A stretch of DNA of 64,000 nt, taken from contig NZ_PVTV01000013.1 of NCBI RefSeq assembly GCF_003003055.1, positions 1 to 64,000 on the forward strand, read 5' to 3'. The position numbers were made by a program, and so were the translations under genes. The notes beneath the pieces are model-generated. The model was not told where the DNA came from. It was given only the letters and a program-made list of their open reading frames with translations, and searched no databases. Positions 18,695-27,202 of the stretch are shown piece after piece. Positions within the stretch are counted from its first letter, which is position 1. Every line of letters begins with the position of its first letter. The DNA comes from Jezberella montanilacus. GTDB taxonomy: Bacteria > Pseudomonadota > Gammaproteobacteria > Burkholderiales > Burkholderiaceae_B.

Positions 18695-19507
18695 TTATTT
18701 GAAAGAACGCTTGGCACCTGTCATGACGTGCGTCGTATAGAGCGTCAAGCCAGTGAACAAGAGTCCACCGACCAGGTTACCCAGCACGGTGGGGATTTCG
18801 TTCCAGAGGAAATAATCGGCGATCGAGAACTTACCGCCCATCATCAAGCCCGCTGGGAACAAAAACATGTTAACGACAGAGTGCTCGAATGTCATGTAAA
18901 AGAACACCATAATTGGCATCCACATTGCCATGACTTTGCCGCTGACTGTTGTAGAAATCATTGCACCGACGACACCGGTAGACACCATCCAATTGCACAG
19001 CATGCCGCGGATAAAGATGGTAATCCAGCCCATCAGGCCATATTGTGCGTAACCAACCGTTCTGGCGGCGCCAATACCACCGAGTCTCACACCGATATCG
19101 TTCGGTGCGGTTGTGAAACCGTAGGTGAAGATAAAAGAAATGAGAAAAGCGACGGTGAGTGCACCTAGAAAATTGCCGATGAAGACCACACCCCAGTTTT
19201 TTAAAACAGCCCCGACCGTGACACCTGGGCGCTTATTTAGTAACGCCAAGGGTGTCAAGACGAACACACCGGTCAATAAATCAAAGCCCAACAAATAAAG
19301 CATGCAAAATCCAACTGGGAACAACACGGCGCCAGCCAGTGGGGAACCCGTTTGAACCGTAATCGACACAGCAAAAGCTGCAGCCAGCGCGAGGATCGCC
19401 CCGGCCATGTAAGCGCGAATAAGAGAATCGCGCGTTGCCATATAGATTTTTGATTCGCCAGCATCAACCATTTTGACGACGAATTCTGAAGGTAAGAGAT
19501 AGGACAT
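18695..19507 (-). CDS. formate/nitrite transporter family channel
   Basis: 270 aa, six membrane segments and the FNT fold. The first signature is VVKMVDAGESKIYM, and the second is GFDLLTGVFVLTPLAL in place of the usual G-S-[DE]-L-F-T block. ATG 19507 has AGGAG eight bases upstream; the TTG one codon earlier is less likely. With the siroheme enzyme upstream, nitrite is the more likely substrate than formate. No nitrite reductase genes are in the window. Confidence 0.88.
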   Translation of the reverse strand: MSYLLPSEFVVKMVDAGESKIYMATRDSLIRAYMAGAILALAAAFAVSITVQTGSPLAGAVLFPVGFCMLYLLGFDLLTGVFVLTPLALLNKRPGVTVGAVLKNWGVVFIGNFLGALTVAFLISFIFTYGFTTAPNDIGVRLGGIGAARTVGYAQYGLMGWITIFIRGMLCNWMVSTGVVGAMISTTVSGKVMAMWMPIMVFFYMTFEHSVVNMFLFPAGLMMGGKFSIADYFLWNEIPTVLGNLVGGLLFTGLTLYTTHVMTGAKRSFK

Positions 19508-19551
19508 CAAGGACTCCTGGGGTTAAAAATAAGTTGTTATGGGTAAGCGCT

Positions 19552-20367
19552 TCAAGCCGCGTCGGTAAGCAGATTCGAATTGGGCTGACTGAGCGCCTGC
19601 AACCCAGCCGTTACATTGCCAACAATCATGATCGCTGGACTCGTCAGGCCCTCGCTCGCAAACGCCGTAGAGAGGTCTTTGAGTTTGCACACCACGTCGC
19701 GTTGAGTCGGCAAACTTGCGTTTTGAATGACGGCTACAGGGGTATCTGAGGGCAGGCCTTGCAGCAGACCTTTTGTGATGAAGCCGACATTTGATACACC
19801 CATGTATATAACCAGCGTCAATTTGCTGCTATGGCAGGTCGCAGCGATCTGCTGCCAGTTGACAGCCTGATCGCCCGGTTTACTGTGACCAGTCATGAAG
19901 AGTACGCCGTGCGCCACATCACGATGCGTGAGCGAAATATTCAGTGACGTCGCCCCAGCAAGGCCAGCGGTAATCCCATTGACCGCCGTAACGGCGACAC
20001 CAGCCGCCTCAAGATAGGCAAGCTCTTCGCCGCCTCGACCAAAGATAAAGGGGTCACCTCCTTTGAGGCGCACGACTGACTCACCATTACTGGCCTCTTG
20101 TACCAGCATTTTTAAAATCAGACGCTGGGGCGTTGATGCACACCCACCCCGTTTACCCACGTGAATCACTCTGGCAGCTCGAGACGCGTATTGCAAAACC
20201 TCATCGTTTACCAAATCGTCAACCATGATGACACTAGCCTGCTGGATCGCGCGAACCGCTTTCAGTGTCAACAGTTCTGGATCGCCTGGACCTGCGCCAA
20301 CCAGCGTGACGAAACCGACCTGTTTGGTCGGCTCGCATACGGAATTCGACTTGGTAAAAATGTTCAT
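19552..20367 (-). CDS. cobA: uroporphyrinogen-III C-methyltransferase
   Basis: 271 aa. It methylates uroporphyrinogen III at C2 and C7 with S-adenosylmethionine to make precorrin-2, leading to siroheme (or cobalamin). The SAM-binding motifs VTLVGAGPGDPELLTLKA and LKGGDPFIFGRGGEE are intact. Only the methyltransferase half of CysG is present. It is the first gene of the leftward run; ATG 20367 is chosen over a TTG three codons earlier. Siroheme is the cofactor of nitrite and sulfite reductases. Confidence 0.92.
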   Translation of the reverse strand: MNIFTKSNSVCEPTKQVGFVTLVGAGPGDPELLTLKAVRAIQQASVIMVDDLVNDEVLQYASRAARVIHVGKRGGCASTPQRLILKMLVQEASNGESVVRLKGGDPFIFGRGGEELAYLEAAGVAVTAVNGITAGLAGATSLNISLTHRDVAHGVLFMTGHSKPGDQAVNWQQIAATCHSSKLTLVIYMGVSNVGFITKGLLQGLPSDTPVAVIQNASLPTQRDVVCKLKDLSTAFASEGLTSPAIMIVGNVTAGLQALSQPNSNLLTDAA

Positions 20368-20547
20368 ACTCAGCAAACAGCAAGTTATGTGCCAGAGTCT
20401 GCCATATGCCTCGCGACGATTTGGTTTCTTTCTCTTGCTTGCTAGCGCGCCTTATTTTGGTGCATGGTCGCGAAGTACTATTGAAATCATGCACTTTTAC
20501 CGCTGTCAGATCATTTTGCAATCGAAAGCAAAGCTAGGATTTTCGTC

Positions 20548-21711
20548 ATGAAGCAGGTCATTGATTTCAAGCGTTTACCTGACCGGTTCCGGTCTTTTGC
20601 CGCCCGAGTGATCCCCGTATTAATCCTGTTGCACACCTACATCGGCTGGCAGCTTTTACCGGTCATGCCCTTGCCGTCCTACAGTATGCCGCTCGGCATT
20701 ATTCTGCTCGCCAGCTCCTGTTTTTTAACGCCTTTAGGGCTTTTCGCGCGCTTTGTCGTGGTGGATGAGGATCTGGCCGATCGCACGAGTCTGGTTGGCT
20801 ACATCGCGATGGGTTTGTTCTCAAGCTTATTAAGCCTGACGGCGTTGCGCAATCTGCTCTTGCTATTTGTAAGTGATACTTCAACGCAAAGTACCTCTGC
20901 CTTAATGGTTGTGGCAATCACACTTTTCGTTAGCTTAATTGGGTTTGTTAACGCTCGAAAAATCGCTCGCGTCAAACACGTCACGATTAGGCTGGACAAT
21001 CTGCCTGCCGCGCTTCACGGATTCAGGATCGTGCAGCTCAGCGATATTCATGTGGGATCGACAATTAAGTCAGCCTATGTCAAAGCCATCGTCGAGCGTG
21101 TCAACTTACTCACCCCGGACCAGATTGCGATCACGGGCGATATCGTGGATGGTTCGGTAGCAAGACTTGGCATCCACACTGCTCATTTGGGACAACTCCA
21201 ATCCCGCCACGGTACCTACCTGGTCACCGGGAACCACGAGTATTACTCGGGTGCTGAAGAATGGATCACGGAGTTCAACCGCCTTGGGATCAAATGTCTG
21301 ATCAATGAGCACGCAGTAATTAACCACGAGGGAGCGCGACTGCTTGTTGCCGGAGTGACCGATTTCACTGCGCATCAATTCATACCTGCACATCGAAGCG
21401 ATCCTGAGCAAGCCATTGCAAATAGCCCTTCAGGTTTGGTGAGTATTTTACTGGCGCATCAGCCTAGATCAGCTGCTGCTGCCGAGAAAGCAGGCTTTCA
21501 TCTCCAACTCTCAGGCCACACCCACGGGGGTCAGTTCTGGCCTTGGAATCTATTTGTGCCGATGCAACAACCCTTTGTCGCTGGCCTGAACCGTCTCGGC
21601 AAAATGTGGGTCTACACTAGCCGGGGAACAGGCTACTGGGGGCCACCTAAACGCTTTGGGGCGCAATCCGAAATCACACTGATTACCCTAGTGGGAAAGC
21701 TAGGCAGTTAA
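20548..21711 (+). CDS. membrane-anchored metallophosphoesterase (YaeI-like)
   Basis: 387 aa. Four hydrophobic segments lie in the first 150 residues, then a calcineurin-like phosphoesterase domain with all metal motifs: LSDIHVGS, TGDIVDGS, GNHEYYSG and SGHTHGGQFWPW. Relatives include YaeI/YkuE-type enzymes acting on lipid headgroup phosphates; the substrate here is unknown. It is a single gene with its own spacing on both sides. Confidence 0.88.
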   Translation: MKQVIDFKRLPDRFRSFAARVIPVLILLHTYIGWQLLPVMPLPSYSMPLGIILLASSCFLTPLGLFARFVVVDEDLADRTSLVGYIAMGLFSSLLSLTALRNLLLLFVSDTSTQSTSALMVVAITLFVSLIGFVNARKIARVKHVTIRLDNLPAALHGFRIVQLSDIHVGSTIKSAYVKAIVERVNLLTPDQIAITGDIVDGSVARLGIHTAHLGQLQSRHGTYLVTGNHEYYSGAEEWITEFNRLGIKCLINEHAVINHEGARLLVAGVTDFTAHQFIPAHRSDPEQAIANSPSGLVSILLAHQPRSAAAAEKAGFHLQLSGHTHGGQFWPWNLFVPMQQPFVAGLNRLGKMWVYTSRGTGYWGPPKRFGAQSEITLITLVGKLGS

Positions 21712-21775
21712 TTTAAAATTCAGCGACACGGTCAAAGAACCGTCGGCAAAAAGAAGAACAAGGCGGGGACATCGA

Positions 21776-22906
21776 ATGAAGGGACCACTCAAGGGTATCA
21801 AAGTACTCGAAATGGCTGGCATAGGACCTGGGCCCTTCTGCGCCATGATGCTGGCAGATATGGGCGCAGACGTAATCCGTGTTGATCGACTTCATCCTGG
21901 TTTTCTCGGCGGTGGCGGCACGACGATCGACCGAGGACGACGCAGCATCGCGCTAGACATCAAAAAGCCCGGCGCCGTAGAAATCATCCTTCGTCTGGTA
22001 CAAGACGTTGATGCCTTAATCGAAGGATTTAGACCAGGTGTGATGGAGCGCCTGGGCTTGGGTCCCGAGGTTTGTCTCAACAAAAACCCGCGCCTGATCT
22101 ATGGCCGCATGACAGGGTGGGGGCAGACTGGCCCCCTGTCGCAAGCGGCTGGACATGATGTCAACTATCTTTCGATTACAGGTGCTTTGCATGCGATGGG
22201 ATATGCCGATCGCCCGCCAACGCCTCCGCTTCATCTAGTGGGAGATTTGGGTGGAGGTGGCATGATGCTGGCCTATGGCATCGTTTGCGGTTTGCTCGAG
22301 GCTAGCCGCAGCGGCAAAGGCCAGGTAATAGATGCCGCGGTTGTTGACGGGGTCGCCACCCTTGCATCGGCGTACTTTGGCATGATTGCCCACGGCAAGT
22401 GGACTACTCAACGTGAAGCCAATACGCTCGATGGTGGCGCGCCGTTTTACGGCTGCTACACATGTTCAGACGGTCGGTTCGTGTCGATCGGTCCAATTGA
22501 ACCTCAGTTTTACGAGCGCTTGTTGGGCCTGTGCCAAATTGAGGATCCCGCTTTCAAGGATCAGTGGAACAAGCAGCAATGGCCGATCCTGAAACAAGCC
22601 TTGGCCAAGATATTCGCTTCTAAAACACGCGATGAATGGTGTCAGTTGCTCGAAGGCACTGACGCCTGTTTTGCACCTGTGTTGGATTTTGATGAAGCAC
22701 TGACCTATCCCCACAATGTTGAACGCCAATCTTTCGTGACGACCGACGGTTTGACTCACCCCGCACCAACACCCCGTTTGAGCAGAACGCCAGGAGTCGC
22801 CGGAGCGATTCCTGAAACAGGCAGCGATACGGTCTCGTTGTTGCGAGCTCTCGGGTATTCGGCAGATGACATTACTCGGCTGCGCGCGGCAGGCACGATC
22901 GGGTAA
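21776..22906 (+). CDS. CaiB/BaiF-family CoA-transferase (alpha-methylacyl-CoA racemase-like)
   Basis: 376 aa class III CoA-transferase. The opening GIKVLEMAGIGPGPFCAMMLADMGADVIRVDR is typical, including the racemase-like GPFCAM block. GRMTGWGQTGPL and AGHDVNYLSITGALHAMG further support the alpha-methylacyl-CoA racemase branch, where His and Asp invert the alpha carbon. It is first of four genes in one direction with a thiolase, an OB-fold partner and a Bug receptor, consistent with breakdown of a branched or steroid-like acid. Confidence 0.9.
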   Translation: MKGPLKGIKVLEMAGIGPGPFCAMMLADMGADVIRVDRLHPGFLGGGGTTIDRGRRSIALDIKKPGAVEIILRLVQDVDALIEGFRPGVMERLGLGPEVCLNKNPRLIYGRMTGWGQTGPLSQAAGHDVNYLSITGALHAMGYADRPPTPPLHLVGDLGGGGMMLAYGIVCGLLEASRSGKGQVIDAAVVDGVATLASAYFGMIAHGKWTTQREANTLDGGAPFYGCYTCSDGRFVSIGPIEPQFYERLLGLCQIEDPAFKDQWNKQQWPILKQALAKIFASKTRDEWCQLLEGTDACFAPVLDFDEALTYPHNVERQSFVTTDGLTHPAPTPRLSRTPGVAGAIPETGSDTVSLLRALGYSADDITRLRAAGTIG

Positions 22907-22958
22907 TCAGGGGCATAGCTAGCAGACTATTCAACTAACCGAAAAATAAAGGAACAAC

Positions 22959-24128
22959 ATGTCGATAAAAGGTAAAGCATATATTGTCGGTGCCTTCGAG
23001 CATCCAACCCGTAACGCGCCAGACAAATCGGTTACTCAATTGCATGCTGAGTGTGCTCTGGGTGCTCTGCGTGATGCGGGCTTGAGCATCAAAGACGTTG
23101 ATGGCTATTTTTGCGCGGGCGACGCACCGGGTGCCACAGCGCTATCTATGGTTGAATATCTGAATCTGAACCTGAAGTGGGTGGATGGCTCAGACCTCGG
23201 TGGTTGCTCGTATATGGTTCACGTCCGCCATGCAGCCCACGCAATCGCCGCAGGTAAATGCTCGATCGCACTTATCACGCTGGCGGGCAAACCAAAGAGC
23301 AGCGGCATGGCAACAGGCACCGTACCAAGAGCCCTTGGCCCTGAACGTCCAGAAACACCCTGGGATCTTCCCTACCGTTCAACCATCACTGGCGTCTACG
23401 GCATGCTTGCCAATCGCCATATGCATGAATACGGCACGACCTCAGCACAACTCGCTGCAATCAAAGTCGCCGCTTCAACCCATGCGCAGTACAACGAGCA
23501 TGCGGCGCTGAGAAAAGTCGTCACGGTGGATGATGTCTTGAACTCGCCGATGATCGCTAGCCCCCTACGCCGGCTTGATTGCTGTGTCATTACGGACGGC
23601 GGCGGTGCAATCGTCGTGACCACACCCGAGATCGCAAAGTCCTTGAATCGACCGCGCGTCAAAATAATTGGAACCGGTGAGACAATCAATACCAGTAGAG
23701 GCGGATATCTGGATGCCACGACGACTGGCGCAGCGGTGAGCGGAAAGCAGGCTTTTTCAGAGGCAGGCGTCGGCATCGAGGCAATTAAGTATGCCTCGCT
23801 CTACGACAACTTCACCATCATGGTTTTAATGCAAATTGAAGACTTGGGCTTTTGTAAAAAAGGCCAGGGCGGTGCCTTCGTGGCTGAGGGAAATTTGATT
23901 TCTGGCAAAGGCAAGCTGCCCTTCAATACTGACGGTGGCGGACTTTGCAACAACCACCCAGCCAACCGGGGCGGTATGACTAAACTGATTGAAGCGGTTA
24001 GGCAGTTGCGCGGTGAAGCACACCCTGCTGTGCAGGTAAAGCATTGTGACGTGGCGTTAGCGACCGGCCCTGGTTACGTACTGGGGGTTGGGCACGCTCA
24101 TTCAACCATCATTCTGGAAAGAGAATAA
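22959..24128 (+). CDS. SCP2-type thiolase / acetyl-CoA acetyltransferase-like protein
   Basis: 389 aa thiolase-fold protein. AYIVGAFEHPTRNAPDKSV is the start, PLRRLDCCVITDGGGAIVV the central block, and NTDGGGLCNNHPANRGGM with a late GPGYVLGVGHAHSTIIL the C-terminal part. This branch (SCP-x/FadA-like non-canonical thiolases) usually works as a heteromer with a DUF35/OB-fold protein, which is encoded 2 bp downstream. It probably cleaves or condenses beta-keto acyl-CoA; the substrate is unknown. Confidence 0.88.
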   Translation: MSIKGKAYIVGAFEHPTRNAPDKSVTQLHAECALGALRDAGLSIKDVDGYFCAGDAPGATALSMVEYLNLNLKWVDGSDLGGCSYMVHVRHAAHAIAAGKCSIALITLAGKPKSSGMATGTVPRALGPERPETPWDLPYRSTITGVYGMLANRHMHEYGTTSAQLAAIKVAASTHAQYNEHAALRKVVTVDDVLNSPMIASPLRRLDCCVITDGGGAIVVTTPEIAKSLNRPRVKIIGTGETINTSRGGYLDATTTGAAVSGKQAFSEAGVGIEAIKYASLYDNFTIMVLMQIEDLGFCKKGQGGAFVAEGNLISGKGKLPFNTDGGGLCNNHPANRGGMTKLIEAVRQLRGEAHPAVQVKHCDVALATGPGYVLGVGHAHSTIILERE

Positions 24129-24130
24129 TC

Positions 24131-24538
24131 ATGAGCGAGACAAGCATGCAAAAAAACTACCAAGACGACCCTTACGCGCTGACCTATCCCGAGACAATGC
24201 CGTTTTGGCAAGCAGCAGAAGCTAACCAGTTTTTGGTCAAAGGTTGTAACAACTGCAATAAAGCGCATTGGTATCCGAGAGTAGTCTGCCCTTTCTGTGG
24301 CAGTGATCAAACCAATTGGACTGAGGCCTCAGGTCAAGGAACGATCTATTCCTTCAGCCTGATCGAACGTGCTGATCCGCCCTACGTACTCGCTTGGGTG
24401 ACGCTAGATGAAGGCCCTGTCATCACCACCAATATCGTTGATTGTGAACTAGCTTCAGTCAAAATCGGAGATAAAGTAAAAGTAAAGTTTAGACCGACGA
24501 CAGAAGGCAGGCTGATGCCGGTGTTTGTGCCGATTTAA
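24131..24538 (+). CDS. Zn-ribbon / OB-fold acyl-CoA binding protein (DUF35 family)
   Basis: 135 aa. The rubredoxin-like zinc ribbon has CNNCNKAHWYPRVVCPFC (two CxxC pairs). The following OB-fold (GTIYSFSLIERADPPYVLAWVTLDEGP) is typical of DUF35. Such proteins pair with SCP2-type thiolases as an essential partner. It is nearly contiguous with the thiolase gene. Confidence 0.92.
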   Translation: MSETSMQKNYQDDPYALTYPETMPFWQAAEANQFLVKGCNNCNKAHWYPRVVCPFCGSDQTNWTEASGQGTIYSFSLIERADPPYVLAWVTLDEGPVITTNIVDCELASVKIGDKVKVKFRPTTEGRLMPVFVPI

Positions 24539-24605
24539 TTGAGGTCAGTTGAAGCCCTAGAGATAACTTGTTCACGCAATCGAAAACCCATCGGAGACAA
24601 ATAAC

Positions 24606-25583
24606 ATGGCCTACTTAACGCGAGCAGTTGTTGCCGCAAGTGCTTTACTACTAATGTTTTCGGGCAACTTTGCTTTTTCACAGCAATATCCCAGCAAACC
24701 AATTGAATGGGTCGTGCCCTACCCAGCAGGCGGCGGCACAGACACAGTCGCTAGAACTTTTGCCCAAGTCATGGGCGAAGCACTTGGCCAGCCCATCATC
24801 ATTTTTAACAAACCCGGGGCAGCAACCAATATTGCAGCTGACTACGTTGCTAAAGCCAAGAACGACGGGTACGTGATCATGTCGGCAGATACGGGTACCC
24901 TAGCTGCCAATCCATTTCTGTACAACAACCTTACGTTCAATGTCGAGCGAGATTTCACGACGATTGGATTGACTGTCAGATTCCCCATGATTCTGGTAGT
25001 AAATCCCAATGTGCCTGCTCACGACCTGAGAGAACTGCTCGACTGGATAAAGAAGCAAGCTAACCCAGTGGCTTACGCCACGCCTGGCGCGGGTACCCCC
25101 CACCACCTGACCAGCGAGCTATTTAGAGAGGTCACCCAGGTGAAACTCACACACATCCCTTACAAGGGCGCCGCCCCTGCGGTGCAGGATGTGGTCAGCG
25201 GTCAGGTGCCGATGATGTTCGTCGATACAGCGGCAGGCTATCAGTTCATCACCTCAGGCAAGCTCCGACCTATTGGAGTAGCCAGCCTTAACCGGGTAAA
25301 GGGGTTCGAGCAAATCCCTACACTTGAAGAACAAGGCCTCAAGAATTTCGAGGCCTATGCGTGGCAGGGATTGATTGCGCCAGCAGGAACAGCTGCTGAG
25401 ACCATCAATACGCTGAATAAAGCTCTCTTAAAAGCAATCGATTCAGATCCTGTCAAAGCTCAACTAAAAGCGTTGGGCTTGGAGGCCACGCCGAGCTCAC
25501 CCGCAGCCATGACTGAATTTGCTGCGAAGGAAAGAAGCAAATGGAGCGCCGTGATTAAAGAGGCAGGGATTAAAGCAGACTAA
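24606..25583 (+). CDS. Bug-family tripartite tricarboxylate transporter substrate-binding protein
   Basis: 325 aa periplasmic receptor. The signal peptide ends at AFSQQ; the mature protein starts YPSKPIEWVVPYPAGGGTDTVAR, the Bug signature. The two-lobed domain runs to the end (AKERSKWSAVIKEAGIKAD). It is last of the CoA-transferase operon and likely presents that pathway's carboxylate to a TctAB pair. The tctBA genes at 5278 lack their own receptor, so they could be the partner. Confidence 0.93.
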   Translation: MAYLTRAVVAASALLLMFSGNFAFSQQYPSKPIEWVVPYPAGGGTDTVARTFAQVMGEALGQPIIIFNKPGAATNIAADYVAKAKNDGYVIMSADTGTLAANPFLYNNLTFNVERDFTTIGLTVRFPMILVVNPNVPAHDLRELLDWIKKQANPVAYATPGAGTPHHLTSELFREVTQVKLTHIPYKGAAPAVQDVVSGQVPMMFVDTAAGYQFITSGKLRPIGVASLNRVKGFEQIPTLEEQGLKNFEAYAWQGLIAPAGTAAETINTLNKALLKAIDSDPVKAQLKALGLEATPSSPAAMTEFAAKERSKWSAVIKEAGIKAD

Positions 25584-25617
25584 AAAAGAAGCACAGCCGT
25601 CTGTTTTATTACTCGCT

Positions 25618-26220
25618 TTACTTAACGTACAGGGCCGGAAACTGCTGTTTCAAAGCCTCTATTTTGGGTAAGTCGTTGTAAACGATGTAGGGTTGTGACA
25701 GATGGCCAGCCAGATAATTCTGGTGGTAATCCTCGGCCTCGTAAAACTTGCTCAATGGTGCGACTTCAGTCACGATCGGTTTGGCAAAAGTGTGGGCTTT
25801 AGTTAATACTTGGATTTCGTCCTCGATCACTTTCTTTTGCGCAGCGTCTCGATAAAAAACGGCAGAGCGGTACTGAGTACCTGTGTCAGGTCCTTGACGG
25901 TTCAACTCGGTGGGATTGTGTGCCACCTTAAAAAAGACCTCAAGCAACGTGCTGTAAGACACCTGCTCGGGATTGAACTTCACCATTACGCTTTCAGCAT
26001 GGCCTGTTGTGCCACTGTTCACTGCCCTGTAACTTGGGTTCTCGGTCTTGCCACCTGCGTAACCAGAAACCACTGCTTCAACGCCTTTAACGTGTTTGAA
26101 CACCGCGTCGACCCCCCAAAAACAGCCACCAGCGAAGACAGCGGTTTCGGTTGCAGCTTGAGCCATACTCGTTGCGCCTAAAAGCGCGGCAATGACAAGC
26201 AGTTTGCGGGTATTTTTCAT
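25618..26220 (-). CDS. msrA: periplasmic methionine sulfoxide reductase MsrA (second copy)
   Basis: 200 aa. A signal peptide (MKNTRKLLVIAALLGATSMAQA) is followed by a full MsrA domain: FAGGCFWGVDAVF with the catalytic Cys, SGYAGG, GHAESV and QYRSAVF. Export makes it a candidate repair enzyme for oxidised envelope proteins. A GTAACC-N16-CGAA promoter motif lies 29-54 bp upstream (26249-26274, minus strand), matching the one in front of the sigma gene at 26630. It is therefore probably under that ECF sigma factor. Confidence 0.93.
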   Translation of the reverse strand: MKNTRKLLVIAALLGATSMAQAATETAVFAGGCFWGVDAVFKHVKGVEAVVSGYAGGKTENPSYRAVNSGTTGHAESVMVKFNPEQVSYSTLLEVFFKVAHNPTELNRQGPDTGTQYRSAVFYRDAAQKKVIEDEIQVLTKAHTFAKPIVTEVAPLSKFYEAEDYHQNYLAGHLSQPYIVYNDLPKIEALKQQFPALYVK

Positions 26221-26248
26221 GACAATCCTTTGCGTTGTTACTTGTCTG

Positions 26249-26274
26249 TTCGTATGACACTTTATTTTGGTTAC
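26249..26274 (-). promoter_or_regulatory. SigF-type ECF promoter facing msrA
   Basis: On the minus strand GTAACC (26274-26269), then 16 nt, then CGAA (26252-26249). This is exactly the -35/-10 pattern I recall for Caulobacter SigF promoters. The CGAA ends 29 bp before the msrA start. Confidence 0.75.
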
Positions 26275-26304
26275 AACCGATCAAACTATTTTTGAACGTA
26301 ACGA

Positions 26305-26550
26305 TTACGAACCATCATGCAGAGGCAAATCAATCACTTGAAAAATCTCACGGCCATCTTGGCTTTGTACAAAGGCAACTAGGCCAAGCTTTTTATTCTT
26401 ATGACTTTGAGGAACGTTGAACTCAATACTGGTTCGATTGGGCCACCCTTCAATCTGTCGTTCATCCCATTTTCTAACCACGTGATCGTGCCGCAGGACA
26501 TCCCCTTTTTGTCGAGTCCAGTTACACTCATATTCGCGAATTTTCGGGGT
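26305..26550 (-). pseudogene. C-terminal remnant of a DUF1223 secreted protein
   Basis: The minus frame reads GDVLRHDHVVRKWDERQ ... NVPQSHKNKKLGLVAFVQ ... GREIFQVIDLPL before the stop. This matches the last third of DUF1223 (thioredoxin-like secreted) proteins, whose C-terminus has a RTLRHxxVVR block and a VAFVQ-GxVLQALALPL block (family knowledge from memory). The N-terminal two-thirds with its cysteines is absent. Homology fades at about 26540, where a SigF-type promoter sits. It looks like a deletion that fused the promoter to the gene's tail. No good start codon follows the promoter in this frame. Confidence 0.6.
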
Positions 26551-26558
26551 TTGGTTAC
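26533..26558 (-). promoter_or_regulatory. third SigF-type ECF promoter, abutting the DUF1223 remnant
   Basis: Minus strand GTAACC (26558-26553), 16 nt, CGAA (26536-26533). Same elements and spacing as the msrA and sigma-gene copies. It would transcribe leftward through the DUF1223 remnant toward msrA. Confidence 0.6.
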
Positions 26559-26573
26559 AAATAGAAAATTTAT

Positions 26574-26599
26574 GTAACCGAATGACTTCTTCAGACGAA
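26574..26599 (+). promoter_or_regulatory. SigF-type ECF promoter facing the sigma factor gene
   Basis: Plus strand GTAACC (26574-26579), 16 nt, CGAA (26596-26599), 30 bp before the sigma factor start. It implies autoregulation of the sigma/anti-sigma operon. Confidence 0.75.
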
Positions 26600-26629
26600 G
26601 TAACAATAGTTAGAACTGCGCTGTGGTGA

Positions 26630-27202
26630 ATGGACAATCCAAATCACGAAAAATTTAGTGCATTTCAGATGCAACTGAGAGACTGGTTTATCAGCGCGTT
26701 AGGCGGTGATAGTCAGGCCTATTCTAAGTTTCTGGTTAGCTTGACCCCCTATTTACGAGGATTTTTTAGAAAACGTATGCAGATGTATCCGGATCTTGTC
26801 GAGGATCTAACGCAAGAGGTGCTGCTTGCGATTCACGCTAAGCGGCACACCTACGACGTGAGTTTGCCCATCTCGGCTTGGATACACGCAATCGCTAAAT
26901 ATAAATTCGTTGATCTGGTCAGAGCGCAAAAGCATTTAGCGCAGCATGATAGCCTTGACGAAGATTCGGATGTTTTTGCAACGAGTGATGAGGTGGCACA
27001 AGATTCACGGCGAGACTTGGATAAATTACTACAGAGTCTGCCTGAATCTTCTCGCGTTGCGATTCAGTTAACCAAACTGGATGGACACTCTGTTAAAGAG
27101 GCATCAGAGATAACAGGCATGACTGAGTCCGCTATCAAAATAGGTGTGCACCGTGGGCTTAAGAAGCTAGCAGCAGCACTGGGGTACAAATATGAACACT
27201 GA
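26630..27202 (+). CDS. sigF: ECF sigma-70 family factor (SigF-like)
   Basis: 190 aa. Region 2 is LRGFFRKRMQMYPDLVEDLTQEVLLAIHAKRHTYD with the WIHAIAKYKFVDLVR end. Region 4 is LPESSRVAIQLTKLDGHSVKEASEITGMTESAIKIGVHRGLKKL. Length and order fit an ECF sigma factor. The next gene, overlapping by 11 bp, encodes an NrsF-type membrane anti-sigma, which identifies the SigF/NrsF group. Targets in sight are its own promoter and the divergent msrA. Caulobacter SigF responds to heavy metal and oxidative stress (family knowledge); that signal is only an inference here. Confidence 0.88.
   Translation: MDNPNHEKFSAFQMQLRDWFISALGGDSQAYSKFLVSLTPYLRGFFRKRMQMYPDLVEDLTQEVLLAIHAKRHTYDVSLPISAWIHAIAKYKFVDLVRAQKHLAQHDSLDEDSDVFATSDEVAQDSRRDLDKLLQSLPESSRVAIQLTKLDGHSVKEASEITGMTESAIKIGVHRGLKKLAAALGYKYEH

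Noticed and set aside
26379-26606. Frame of 75 aa on the minus strand at the sigma promoter region
   Set aside because: It overlaps the DUF1223 remnant in another frame and has no protein-like composition.
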